From positions 1-7,228 of the forward strand of contig JASLMQ010000993.1 of NCBI GenBank assembly GCA_030746455.1: a stretch of DNA of 7,228 bases, written 5' to 3'. The first letter of the stretch is position 1. Each line of letters starts with the position of its first letter. Shown here one piece after another: positions 1 to 6,096 of this stretch. Below the pieces are notes generated by a model. That model saw only the letters and a program-made list of their open reading frames with translations. It searched no databases and had not been told where the DNA came from. A program made the translations under genes and the position numbers. The DNA is from Candidatus Latescibacterota bacterium. GTDB lineage: Bacteria > Latescibacterota > UBA2968 > GCA-2709665.

Positions 1-96
1 GACGGTGGGGGTTCCCGAGATGGCCGTGGGGTCGTCAACTCCGACGTAGACCTCGAGTCCGACGGCATCGGTGAATCCCGTCCCGAAGATCTCGAT
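1..96 (-). repeat. Copy 2 of near-identical in-frame repeat
   Basis: This stretch matches 742-837 at 95 of 96 positions. The only difference is g at 10 versus c at 751, a silent third-codon change (Thr ACC/ACG). The offset of 741 bases is exactly 247 codons. Identity falls sharply after 96/837. The left limit is unknown because the window ends here. Confidence 0.93.
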
Positions 97-1038
97 CGTG
101 ACGGTCTGGCCCGGTTCGGCTTCCACGCTGGCGCCCGTGGACGCGGCCTGGTCCCCCGACAGCTGTATGTCGGCAGCCGCGTTGTCGACTTCACTGACGC
201 CGGACCCGCCGCCGGTACCCGTTCCTCCGCCGCTGGAGGTCGGCGCGACCACGCTGAAGAGGGACGAGGGCGCAAAGCCCGTGCGCTCGATGTCGAAGGC
301 GTCCAGATCGACCTGCGCATGAATCTCAATGCCGGTGACGCCGCTCAACTTCCCGGCGAAGGTCTGCACCGGAAGACGGACGTTGGGGTTGGCTCGACGA
401 GAGAGGACGCCCTGATTTCCTGGCGCAGGATCGAGGTCGGCACCAAAGGTCTTGGGGCCAGCCGTTGGGTTGGTTGCCGTGAGGACGACGTTCGGGAGGA
501 CGCCATCGGATCCGCCGACGGACCCGCTGAAGACGACACGCGTGACGGTGAACGTAACCGCCTGGAAGCCGTCGGCCAGAACAAAGGTCATCTCGCCGAG
601 GTACTGAGGTGCCGTATCCGTTACGGTTATTTTGTTGAACCCGGCCCCCAGGAAAGCTGCGCTTAGATTGCCCTTGAATGAACTGTCGCCCACCTCAACG
701 CCAGCGAACGGGGACGGGGGGAAGTAGGTGGGGTTGCCGAGGACGGTGGGCGTTCCCGAGATGGCCGTGGGGTCGTCAACTCCGACGTAGACCTCGAGTC
801 CGACGGCATCGGTGAATCCCGTCCCGAAGATCTCGATGACAACGGCCTGGCCTCCCTGGGCCTCGACGGTCGTGGTGGTGGACAGGGTCTGGTCCGCCGT
901 CAGTTGGATGTCGGCGGCTGCCTGGCCCTGGGCGCTGGACTGAGCGGGAAGGCCCAGGAGCAGCGCAGAGGCGAGCAGGGTGAAGGCCGCGATCGAGATC
1001 GGATGGACCGTTAAGCGCGAACGGTGTGGGGAGCTCAT
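1..1038 (-). CDS. Secreted modular repeat protein, N-terminal part (open at left edge)
   Basis: The frame is open for 346 codons from the ATG at 1038 to the window edge with no stop, so the gene continues beyond it. The start is chosen because GGAGG (1045-1049) lies 6 bases upstream; an in-frame ATG at 1107 lacks a comparable site. Residues 1-36 look like a Sec signal peptide: a basic N-region (HRSR), a hydrophobic stretch around 14-30 and a likely cut after SSA at 34-36. The mature part is Thr/Val/Gly-rich and probably all-beta. A module starting ADIQL (from residue 42) carries the motif EIFGTGFTDAVGLEVYVG. It begins again at residue 289, after a linker rich in Gly, Ser and Thr (267-280), giving a period of 247 residues. 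The motif style recalls cohesin-like or CBM-like beta modules of surface proteins, but I do not recognise a defined family. An extracellular or surface role is inferred. The gene has its own promoter and is separate from the GT9 gene upstream. Confidence 0.85.
   Translation of the reverse strand, partial: MSSPHRSRLTVHPISIAAFTLLASALLLGLPAQSSAQGQAAADIQLTADQTLSTTTTVEAQGGQAVVIEIFGTGFTDAVGLEVYVGVDDPTAISGTPTVLGNPTYFPPSPFAGVEVGDSSFKGNLSAAFLGAGFNKITVTDTAPQYLGEMTFVLADGFQAVTFTVTRVVFSGSVGGSDGVLPNVVLTATNPTAGPKTFGADLDPAPGNQGVLSRRANPNVRLPVQTFAGKLSGVTGIEIHAQVDLDAFDIERTGFAPSSLFSVVAPTSSGGGTGTGGGSGVSEVDNAAADIQLSGDQAASTGASVEAEPGQTVTIEIFGTGFTDAVGLEVYVGVDDPTAISGTPTV
742..837 (-). repeat. Copy 1 of near-identical in-frame repeat
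   Basis: This is the partner of 1-96. It encodes the EIFGTGFTDAVGLEVYVG segment of the first module and the residues after it. The flanking part of the module (838-915) is clearly diverged from its counterpart (97-171), although it encodes a similar ADIQL...GQ.V.IEIFGTG sequence. Confidence 0.93.
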
Positions 1039-1135
1039 TGTTTCCCTCCGTGTGACTGCCTTCGGGTTTGGGGGACGCGGTTTGGGTACACAGTCCTCCC
1101 GTGACATACCGATCGGCTGAGCGGCTGAGACACAA

Positions 1136-1164
1136 AATATACCTGAAGATGGGGCAACCGGCAA
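1136..1164 (-). promoter_or_regulatory. Sigma-70-type promoter of the secreted protein gene
   Basis: On the minus strand TTGCCG (1159-1164) and TATATT (1136-1141) are separated by exactly 17 bases. Transcription would start near 1129 and give a leader of about 90 bases before the ATG at 1038. The rest of the gap between the two minus-strand genes (1039-1279) shows no supported gene. Confidence 0.7.
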
Positions 1165-1184
1165 GGGCAAATGGCTCAACCCGT

Positions 1185-1197
1185 TGGGGATTCCCCA
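1185..1197. promoter_or_regulatory. 13-base palindrome upstream of promoter, possible operator
   Basis: TGGGGATTCCCCA is a perfect palindrome around the central T at 1191. It ends 20 bases upstream of the -35 element of the secreted protein promoter, a position typical of an activator or other regulator site. It could also fold as a 5-bp hairpin in read-through RNA from the GT9 gene. No regulator is assigned. Confidence 0.3.
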
Positions 1198-1279
1198 TTC
1201 TACTAAAGCTACTGTCTCCGGGATCCGTTGTCTGTGGTCTCAGGCACAAATCGACGGAGGGGGCGGTGGCAACGGATTC

Positions 1280-2374
1280 CTATGCTGATTTGGGCTCCGC
1301 AGGCAGGAGGCGCTGGCGTACGGCTTCACCCACCTGCTGGGGGCTCCAGTGCTTGAGGACTTCGTATTCAAGGATGTCCACGCCCACCCGCTCGGGCGGC
1401 AACCAGCGCAATACGTCCGGCGCCGAAAGGATGCCGGTTACCGGCCTCCCCATCGACATTGCCAGATGGAACAGGTCGGTGTTGCAGGCGATCAGGCGGT
1501 CGCAGACCTCAAGCAGGGCGACCAGCTTGGGGAGATCATCGGCCTGAAAGACGAGAGAGCGGGGGCCGAGGGCCTCCTTGATCCGGTTGGCGGTCTTCCG
1601 CTCCGGGTAGTCGAAGAAGACAAGCGTCCTGGCGTCGGGCAGCTCCGAGGCCTGCTGGGCGATGGCCAGGAGCTGCTTTGGCGTCGGCCGGCTCCCGGTG
1701 CAGCTGCTCACGTCCAGGCCGATAAAGCGCTCGTCGGGTCTCCTCGCGACAAGGAACCGGTCCCGGATACGCTTGGACGTCTCCCTGGAAACGGACCAGG
1801 ACACGCGCTCCCGGACCTGTGGAATGCCCAGCGTCCGCAGGAGCAGAGCCAAGCGCTCGGGCTCGTAGCAGGGCTCGGGGCGGGGCACGATTCGAACGTT
1901 GACGGAGGGGAAATCGTCGCGCTGGAAACCGATTCTGATATGTGCGCCGCTCTTATAACAGTAGTAGGCCGGACACAGACTCTCCTCGGTGCTAAACAGA
2001 AACGCGATGTCGAAGGCCGTCTCGGTGAGGCGGCGAACCACATCGCGGGTCTTTCCGCTCAGCGGGAGGAGGAAATCCTCGTAGACGAGGACGTTGTTCA
2101 CAAAGGGGATTTCGCGGGCGATATACTGCTTCTGGGTCTGAACCAGGAGGGTGATCTCCGCCTCGGGATACCGCTGACGGATGGCCCAGAACTGCGATGC
2201 GCCCAGGAAGAGCCCGCCGGCCCGACCATCTGGGATGATGAGGATATTCTTCGGGCCTTTAAGGGATGCCGCAATGGAGAACGCCGGCTGGTCTTTGTCG
2301 GACTCTGAAGAAAGCCGGAGCGCAAGGGGGTGCACAAGCCAGCGTCGAAGCCAGTCGTTGGCCTGAGATGCCAC
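1280..2374 (-). CDS. Divergent glycosyltransferase family 9 (heptosyltransferase-like) protein
   Basis: This 364-residue protein has the two-domain GT-B layout of the GT9/ADP-heptose:LPS heptosyltransferase family. The N-terminal domain opens with ILIIPDGRAGG at 44-54, then an alpha helix and RYPEAEITLLV (68-78). The C-terminal domain carries CNTDLFHLAMSMGRPVTGILSAPD at about 297-320, which corresponds to the family's nucleotide-sugar site (usually N-D-S-G-P-M-H-L-A). Two normally conserved features are altered. The N-terminal G-x-x-G-D loop, whose Asp is the proposed catalytic base, reads GRAGG. The DSGP part of the second motif reads TDLF. The protein may therefore use another sugar, act by another mechanism or be inactive. 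It starts with GTG at 2374, because AAGGAG (2385-2390) inside the upstream gene lies 10 bases away. It follows the MinD-like gene by 7 bases in one operon and probably acts at the cytoplasmic face of the inner membrane on a surface glycan. No intrinsic terminator with a T-tract follows the TAG stop. Confidence 0.8.
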   Translation of the reverse strand: MASQANDWLRRWLVHPLALRLSSESDKDQPAFSIAASLKGPKNILIIPDGRAGGLFLGASQFWAIRQRYPEAEITLLVQTQKQYIAREIPFVNNVLVYEDFLLPLSGKTRDVVRRLTETAFDIAFLFSTEESLCPAYYCYKSGAHIRIGFQRDDFPSVNVRIVPRPEPCYEPERLALLLRTLGIPQVRERVSWSVSRETSKRIRDRFLVARRPDERFIGLDVSSCTGSRPTPKQLLAIAQQASELPDARTLVFFDYPERKTANRIKEALGPRSLVFQADDLPKLVALLEVCDRLIACNTDLFHLAMSMGRPVTGILSAPDVLRWLPPERVGVDILEYEVLKHWSPQQVGEAVRQRLLPAEPKSA

Positions 2375-2381
2375 GCCGGGG

Positions 2382-3407
2382 CTACTCCTTCCAGAGTTTG
2401 GACTCCAGTTGTACCCCTTTGCGCATCTTCTTGTAGGACTTCCTGTCGTATCTCATCTGACGATCCTGGATGCCCATGTTGAAGAGGATGCTGTAGATGC
2501 TCAGGGATACCTTGGAGGTAGGGTACTCCAAGAGAAAGGGCCGCATGTGCTCGCAGGCCTCGACCACGCGCTCATCGTACTCGATGTGCCCCGGATAGTG
2601 GATCTCGATGCTGAGGTAGTCCCGGACCAAGGAGATGAACCGTTGTGCGTCGTCCAGCTGGCTCTTCTTCCGCACCTTGTTCATGATGAGCTTGGGACGG
2701 AAGCTGGCGACGAGGTCCGTGGCTTCTTCGCCATATTCGGGTCCGTGGTCGCCGATCAGATTGATCAGGTCCTGTATCTTCAGGGCACGATGACCGTTGT
2801 TGCCGAAGTTGAGGATGAGCTCCTTCAAAATGGTGTTACGACCAAAGGCCTGCAGGAACCGGCGGTAGACCGCATTCTTGACGAAGGCGTACGAATCGAT
2901 CTTGGCCTGGGGCTCCGGATTGCAGACGACGATCCCCTCGTTGGATATGATGAAGAAATCAAGCGTGTTGTAGGCCGTTCCGGCTCCCAGGTCGACCAGG
3001 ATGAAGTCGGCGTCGAGCTGGTTGATATGACGCTTCAGCTTCTGCTTCCGTTGATAGGAGAGGTTGGCGAGGCCGATCAACTCGCTTCCCCCGCAGATCA
3101 CACTCAGATTGGCGCTCCGAGTGGGGAGCAGTACTTCGTTCAGTGTGTCCACCCGGCCGCTGAGGAAGTCGTTCAGATTCCGCTTGGGCACGGGCATGCC
3201 GAACAGGAGATGGAGGTCCGCGCCCCCAAGGTCCCCGTCGATCAGGATGACCTTGTAGCCCAAAATGGCCAGACCCACCCCCAAGTTAGAGGTCAGCACG
3301 GTTTTGCCCGTGCCTCCCTTTCCGCCCGCAACGGCCCATACCCTCTTGTCCAGCTCGAACCTGTCCAAGAGGATGTCGGGCGAGTCGTTTTCCTGTTTGG
3401 TAAACAT
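2382..3407 (-). CDS. MinD/FlhG-like P-loop ATPase (SIMIBI class, ParA/MinD family)
   Basis: The 341-residue protein has the deviant Walker A motif GGKGGTGKT at 28-36 with signature Lys30. It also has the switch I/A' segment IDGDLGGADLH (56-66), the Walker B/switch II segment ILVDLGAG (136-143, Asp139) and an adenine-pocket NKVR (243-246). NPEPQAKIDSYAFVK (163-177) is typical of the MinD/FlhG branch rather than plasmid ParA. Such ATPases dimerise on ATP and position partners at membranes or cell poles. The protein is longer than MinD (about 270 residues). It has an insertion around 190-235 and a basic tail, RKSYKKMRKGVQLESKLWKE (322-341), that could be an amphipathic membrane-binding helix (inferred). 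No MinC, MinE, ParB or flagellar gene is in view, and the coupled partner is a GT9 glycosyltransferase. The ATG at 3407 is the first start, with a weak AGG 7 bases upstream. Being first in the operon fits a role in placing or controlling the downstream envelope enzyme, but this is inference. Confidence 0.88.
   Translation of the reverse strand: MFTKQENDSPDILLDRFELDKRVWAVAGGKGGTGKTVLTSNLGVGLAILGYKVILIDGDLGGADLHLLFGMPVPKRNLNDFLSGRVDTLNEVLLPTRSANLSVICGGSELIGLANLSYQRKQKLKRHINQLDADFILVDLGAGTAYNTLDFFIISNEGIVVCNPEPQAKIDSYAFVKNAVYRRFLQAFGRNTILKELILNFGNNGHRALKIQDLINLIGDHGPEYGEEATDLVASFRPKLIMNKVRKKSQLDDAQRFISLVRDYLSIEIHYPGHIEYDERVVEACEHMRPFLLEYPTSKVSLSIYSILFNMGIQDRQMRYDRKSYKKMRKGVQLESKLWKE
2385..2390 (-). 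promoter_or_regulatory. Ribosome binding site of GT9 gene, overlapping the end of the ATPase gene
   Basis: AAGGAG on the minus strand forms the last two sense codons (Lys-Glu) of the upstream ATPase gene, directly before its TAG stop, and lies 10 bases before the GTG start at 2374. This favours the GTG start and implies translational coupling of the two genes. Confidence 0.65.
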
Positions 3408-3459
3408 GTGTCAGCCTATTTGTGCCTAAGGGCCTCGTGGCCAAATAACTCAACAACGA

Positions 3460-3489
3460 ATGTTAGCATTCTTTACTGGGCGATGTCAA
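3460..3489 (-). promoter_or_regulatory. Promoter of the ATPase-GT9 operon
   Basis: On the minus strand a perfect TTGACA (3484-3489) is followed after 18 bases by TAACAT (3460-3465). A TG one base upstream of the -10 makes it an extended -10. The predicted start near 3453 gives a leader of about 46 bases containing a small GGCC-N4-GGCC hairpin (3431-3442). Confidence 0.7.
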
Positions 3490-3566
3490 CCGGAATCTCC
3501 TAACCGTACGGCCCAGGCCCGTCGGGCCGGAGCGTGCCGCCTCCTCCGGGGCGCGCAGGGGAGCGC

Positions 3567-3596
3567 ACCCGGTCCGGCAAGGGGGTCCGACCGGGT
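3567..3596. repeat. Inverted repeat in the divergent intergenic region
   Basis: ACCCGGTC (3567-3574) and GACCGGGT (3589-3596) are perfect 8-bp arms around a 14-base centre. The repeat lies between the two divergent promoters, about 77 bases behind the minus -35 and 53 bases before the plus -35. A second short hairpin, GGCCC-GTC-GGGCC, sits at 3516-3528. Either could be a shared regulator site. I see no gene in 3408-3747. Confidence 0.45.
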
Positions 3597-3649
3597 GTAA
3601 CTTCTTGTGGCGATGGGATTTCCGTACCGGATAGGTTAAAAGTTTTCAC

Positions 3650-3678
3650 TTGCCATTTGCCGCGGTGTGCGGTATACT
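3650..3678 (+). promoter_or_regulatory. Sigma-70-type promoter of the coiled-coil protein gene
   Basis: TTGCCA (3650-3655) and TATACT (3673-3678) are separated by 17 bases, a near-consensus arrangement. Transcription should begin near 3685, giving a leader of about 60 bases before the ATG at 3748. Confidence 0.75.
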
Positions 3679-3693
3679 ATACGATCGGACGGG

Positions 3694-3735
3694 GACCCAA
3701 CAGGCTAAGATTCCAAGATGTTAGCTGAGGGGGTC
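3694..3735 (+). promoter_or_regulatory. Folded leader directly in front of the ribosome binding site
   Basis: Two nested stems can form in the predicted leader: GACCC/GGGTC (3694-3698 with 3731-3735) and GCTAA/TTAGC (3704-3708 with 3721-3725), separated by a 5 by 5 internal loop. The right arm ends immediately before AGGAG (3736-3740). The structure would enclose the alternative ATG at 3718, which supports the start at 3748 and could modulate translation. Confidence 0.4.
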
Positions 3736-3747
3736 AGGAGAACAGCC

Positions 3748-4443
3748 ATGCATACACCCGAGGGACAGCCGGGCAATTTGTACGAGCAGGTGTTGGATCA
3801 CGCTCGGCGGGAGATTGACGAGGCGTCTTCGAAAATCGACGATCTCCGCCGGACGCTGCGCCTCCTCGAGGCGCGTGTCGAGGCGGCGAAGTCGGTGTAC
3901 GAATCGGTGGCTGCTCGTCTGAATCTGGAGGATGAGCTCGAGGACGAGGACAAGTACGAAGAGGTCCCGTACGCCGAGGCGCCTCCCCCTCTTCAGGAGC
4001 CCGAGCCGGTCGAGGCGCCCCCTCCTCTGGATGAGCCCGAGCCGATCGAGGCGTCCGAGCCAGCGGAGGCACCCGCTGCCATTCATGAGCCCGAGGTAGT
4101 CGAAACGCCCGAGGAGGAGACGGGCGCGGACAACGGTCCTCAGAGCGGCTTCCCTGCCGATCTGGTGCGACAGCACCTGGAACAGAGGGCACGCAAGGAA
4201 GAGCATGAAGACAGGGCGGAACAGGCGGAGGCCCCGGCGACGTCGGACACAGAGATGGATCTGATTCGGCGCCATCTCGAGAAGAAGACCCAGTCGGGAC
4301 CCGGGCCCGCTGCGGCCGCACCCCCGAGCGAGGCGCCGGCGAAATCGGAGCCAAACCCGGGATTCCCCGAGCTGTCGGAAGAGGATAGAAGGCTTATCGG
4401 TGAGCACCTCAGGCGCCGGGCAGAGGCCGATCGGGACGGGTAG
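3748..4443 (+). CDS. Unrecognised acidic coiled-coil protein with three L-[IV]-x-x-H-L motifs
   Basis: I do not recognise a family for this 231-residue protein, and it has no signal peptide or membrane segment, so a cytoplasmic location is likely. Residues 10-60 form a predicted coiled coil with heptad-like Leu/Val/Ile spacing (YEQVLDHARREIDEASSKI and onward). An acidic stretch (61-72, EDELEDEDKYEE) follows, then a Pro/Glu-rich low-complexity region (73-125) with repeated EPEPVEA/EPEPIEA units. The C-terminal half has three short basic helices separated by flexible linkers: DLVRQHLEQRARKE (138-151), DLIRRHLEKK (171-180) and RRLIGEHLRRRAEA (214-227). The first and third are each preceded by GFP. 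The start at 3748 is chosen over the ATG at 3718 because AGGAG (3736-3740) lies 7 bases before it. The gene is monocistronic between its own promoter and a terminator. An oligomeric scaffold or adaptor with three identical docking helices is a plausible inference. Confidence 0.8.
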   Translation: MHTPEGQPGNLYEQVLDHARREIDEASSKIDDLRRTLRLLEARVEAAKSVYESVAARLNLEDELEDEDKYEEVPYAEAPPPLQEPEPVEAPPPLDEPEPIEASEPAEAPAAIHEPEVVETPEEETGADNGPQSGFPADLVRQHLEQRARKEEHEDRAEQAEAPATSDTEMDLIRRHLEKKTQSGPGPAAAAPPSEAPAKSEPNPGFPELSEEDRRLIGEHLRRRAEADRDG

Positions 4444-4495
4444 ACCGAAGCGGCCGGGCATCATTCTCTGCTGAACCGGGTGACCTAGACCATCC

Positions 4496-4548
4496 AAAAA
4501 GGAACAGGGAATATCAGTCGCCATTTGATTCCCTGTTCTTTTCTGTTT
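4496..4548. terminator. Strong bidirectional intrinsic terminator
   Basis: A perfect 11-bp stem, GAACAGGGAAT (4502-4512) with ATTCCCTGTTC (4528-4538), has a 15-base loop. It is followed by TTTTCTGTTT on the plus strand and preceded by AAAAA (4496-4500), so it can act on both strands. It ends the coiled-coil gene transcript about 50 bases after the stop and isolates it from the next gene. Confidence 0.92.
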
Positions 4549-4562
4549 CGGTAAGGCGAAGA

Positions 4563-4619
4563 GGCCCTCTGGTCCCCCGCGACCCGGTCCGCAAGGGAGA
4601 CGATGATGCACCGAGGGCC
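4563..4619 (+). promoter_or_regulatory. Possible leader stem before the ATP-grasp-like gene
   Basis: GGCCCTC-T-GGT (4563-4573) can pair with ACC-GAGGGCC (4610-4619), giving 7 plus 3 base pairs with one bulged T. The stem ends 4 bases before the AGGAG ribosome binding site (4624-4628). I find no convincing -35/-10 pair between the terminator and the gene, so the transcription start is unknown. Confidence 0.3.
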
Positions 4620-4633
4620 CTATAGGAGCAGAA

Positions 4634-6088
4634 ATGGGCAGCTGTGTCACTGAAATCGTGGCCGAGGAGATGGACGCGCAGGAGCTATGCCTGCGGATCG
4701 ATGGCATGACGCCCGAAGGCGGGCTCTACACCGATGTGCAGCGGCCGGTGAATGCAAAATCCAACAGCTCGTGGCGTGTCTCTCCCGAGCCGTGGTGGCT
4801 GCCGCCGGATCTGATCACGCACTTCGAGTCCCTGGGCGAACATCTCTATGCGTTCTACCGGACCGCCAATCTGCTCTACTCACACAGTGCAAGGGGGATC
4901 CAGCCTCCCTGGGTTGCGGCCTACCTGGATCAGGGAAAGCCCGACGAGGTGATCGCCTACGGCAGGATGAACCGGTTCAAGCAGCGCTTCCCACACGTGA
5001 TCCGTCCGGACGTCATCCCCACGCGTGAGGGCATGATCGTGGCGGAGCTGGATTCGGTGCCGGGCGGCATCGGGTTCACCGCGAGCCTGGGTCAACGTTA
5101 CGGCAAACTCGGGTACGACATCGTCGGGGGCGCAGACGGCATGGTGTCGGGATTCGCGCGGATGATCCGGTCCGTTGCCGGGGCGTCCGATCCTGTTCTG
5201 GCTGTGGTCGTGTCGGAGGAGTCGGCGGGGTACCGCCCGGAGATGACGTGGCTTGCCGAGGCGCTTGTGGAGGCCGGTCTGGATGCGCACGTGGTAGGGC
5301 CGGAGGACGTGGGCTTCAGCGAGTCGGGCCTCTATCTGGAGGGCGCCGAGACAGGCAAAAAGATCGACGTTATTTACCGCTTCTTCGAGCTCTTCGATCT
5401 GCGCAATATCCCCAAGATCGATCTCATCCTCTACGCCATCCGGAAGGGCCTGGTGAAGACCACGCCTCCTCCCAAGGCCTATCTGGAAGAGAAGATGCTG
5501 ATGGGGTTGTTTCACCACCCCATGCTCGCCGACTTCTGGCGCCAGCATCTGGGCCGGGAGTCCGTGGAGTTTCTGACGCCCATATTCCCAAAGACGTGGA
5601 TCATCGACCCAAGGCCGCTTGCACCGCACGGGATTATACCGGGCCTGGAGCCGGGAGGCCGGTCGTACTCCAACTGGAGGACCCTGGGCGAACTGGGTCA
5701 GAAGCAGCGCCAGTTCGTGATAAAGCCCTCTGGGTTCTCGGAGACGGCTTGGGGCAGCCGCGGCGTCTCGGTGGGTCACGACATGTCGCAGGACGACTGG
5801 AAAGAGGCTGTCGAGGCGGCCCTGGCATCGTTCGAGCGAACGCCCCACATCCTCCAGGAGTACCACACCGGTTCGGGATTCTGGGTCTCATATTATGATT
5901 TCGAAACCGACCAGATGGAACGGTTCCGTGGCCGCATGCGTTTGTGTCCGTACTATTTTCTGATTGATGACCAACCGGTCCTTTCGGGCATCCAGGCCAC
6001 GATCTGTCCGGATGACAAGAAGGTGCTTCACGGGATGGTGGATGCCGTGGTCGTTCCGTGCGGAGACGGCTCGAGCCGGCGCAAATAG
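4634..6088 (+). CDS. Uncharacterised ATP-grasp-like protein (possible amide/thioester-forming ligase)
   Basis: This 484-residue protein has features that suggest an ATP-grasp enzyme with a pre-ATP-grasp domain, distantly like the glutathionylspermidine synthase group. There is an AELDSVPGGIGFTASLG segment (137-153) before the ligase part, and DVIYRFFELFDL (245-256). A likely ATP-binding lysine strand with a glycine-rich loop, FVIKPSGFSETAWGSRGVSVG, spans 361-381 (Lys364). ILQEY (406-410, Glu409) is typical of the hinge, and a final block runs RMRLCPYYF...LSGIQATI (434-457). The assignment rests on motif style only, and the substrate is unknown. The protein is soluble, without a signal peptide or membrane segments. 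AGGAG (4624-4628) lies 5 bases before the ATG, which fixes the start. Its TAG stop is 8 bases before the larE start, so the two are almost certainly co-transcribed and probably act in one pathway. An ATP-dependent ligase beside a sulfur transferase could activate or conjugate a carboxylate that is then thiolated. This is inference. Confidence 0.75.
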   Translation: MGSCVTEIVAEEMDAQELCLRIDGMTPEGGLYTDVQRPVNAKSNSSWRVSPEPWWLPPDLITHFESLGEHLYAFYRTANLLYSHSARGIQPPWVAAYLDQGKPDEVIAYGRMNRFKQRFPHVIRPDVIPTREGMIVAELDSVPGGIGFTASLGQRYGKLGYDIVGGADGMVSGFARMIRSVAGASDPVLAVVVSEESAGYRPEMTWLAEALVEAGLDAHVVGPEDVGFSESGLYLEGAETGKKIDVIYRFFELFDLRNIPKIDLILYAIRKGLVKTTPPPKAYLEEKMLMGLFHHPMLADFWRQHLGRESVEFLTPIFPKTWIIDPRPLAPHGIIPGLEPGGRSYSNWRTLGELGQKQRQFVIKPSGFSETAWGSRGVSVGHDMSQDDWKEAVEAALASFERTPHILQEYHTGSGFWVSYYDFETDQMERFRGRMRLCPYYFLIDDQPVLSGIQATICPDDKKVLHGMVDAVVVPCGDGSSRRK

Positions 6089-6096
6089 AGGGTTCC

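Noticed and set aside
71..666. Plus-strand open frames opposite the secreted protein gene
   Set aside because: The minus frame is open for 346 codons with a signal peptide and module repeats. The plus frames have no ribosome binding site or domain.
776..1249. Minus-strand open frame crossing the start of the secreted protein gene
   Set aside because: It is a different frame from the signal-peptide protein, runs through the predicted promoter, and has Arg/Pro/Gly-rich composition without a signal.
1129..1260. Possible riboswitch in the gap upstream of the secreted protein gene
   Set aside because: No conserved aptamer core could be matched, and much of the stretch lies upstream of the predicted transcription start.
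1223..1277. Inverted repeat CAACGGAT/ATCCGTTG after the GT9 stop as an intrinsic terminator
   Set aside because: The 8-bp arms are 39 bases apart and no T-tract follows on the minus strand, so termination is not supported.
1349..2308. Long plus-strand open frame opposite the GT9 gene
   Set aside because: The minus strand encodes a recognisable GT-B protein with a coupled ribosome binding site. The antisense product shows no family signature.
2409..3503. Long open frame on the plus strand antisense to the ATPase gene
   Set aside because: The minus-strand frame has clear Walker motifs. The opposite frame has no recognisable domain and is the expected by-product of high-GC codon use.
3534..3728. 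Short plus-strand open frame in the divergent intergenic region
   Set aside because: It starts with GTG, overlaps the predicted promoter at 3650-3678, and has no recognisable sequence.
3718..3747. Upstream ATG as the start of the coiled-coil gene
   Set aside because: No Shine-Dalgarno sequence precedes it, while the ATG at 3748 has AGGAG at ideal distance.
4621..4626. TATAGG as a -10 element for the ATP-grasp-like gene
   Set aside because: It overlaps the ribosome binding site and would leave almost no leader. No -35 fits.
4880..5866. Minus-strand open frame of 328 codons opposite the ATP-grasp-like gene
   Set aside because: The composition (Arg/His/Leu-rich) is that of an antisense shadow, and the plus-strand frame has a good ribosome binding site and operon spacing.
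6058..6096. GTG at 6058 as the larE start
   Set aside because: It would overlap the upstream gene by 31 bases and add a basic extension. The ATG at 6097 has GAGG in front and gives a normal family length.
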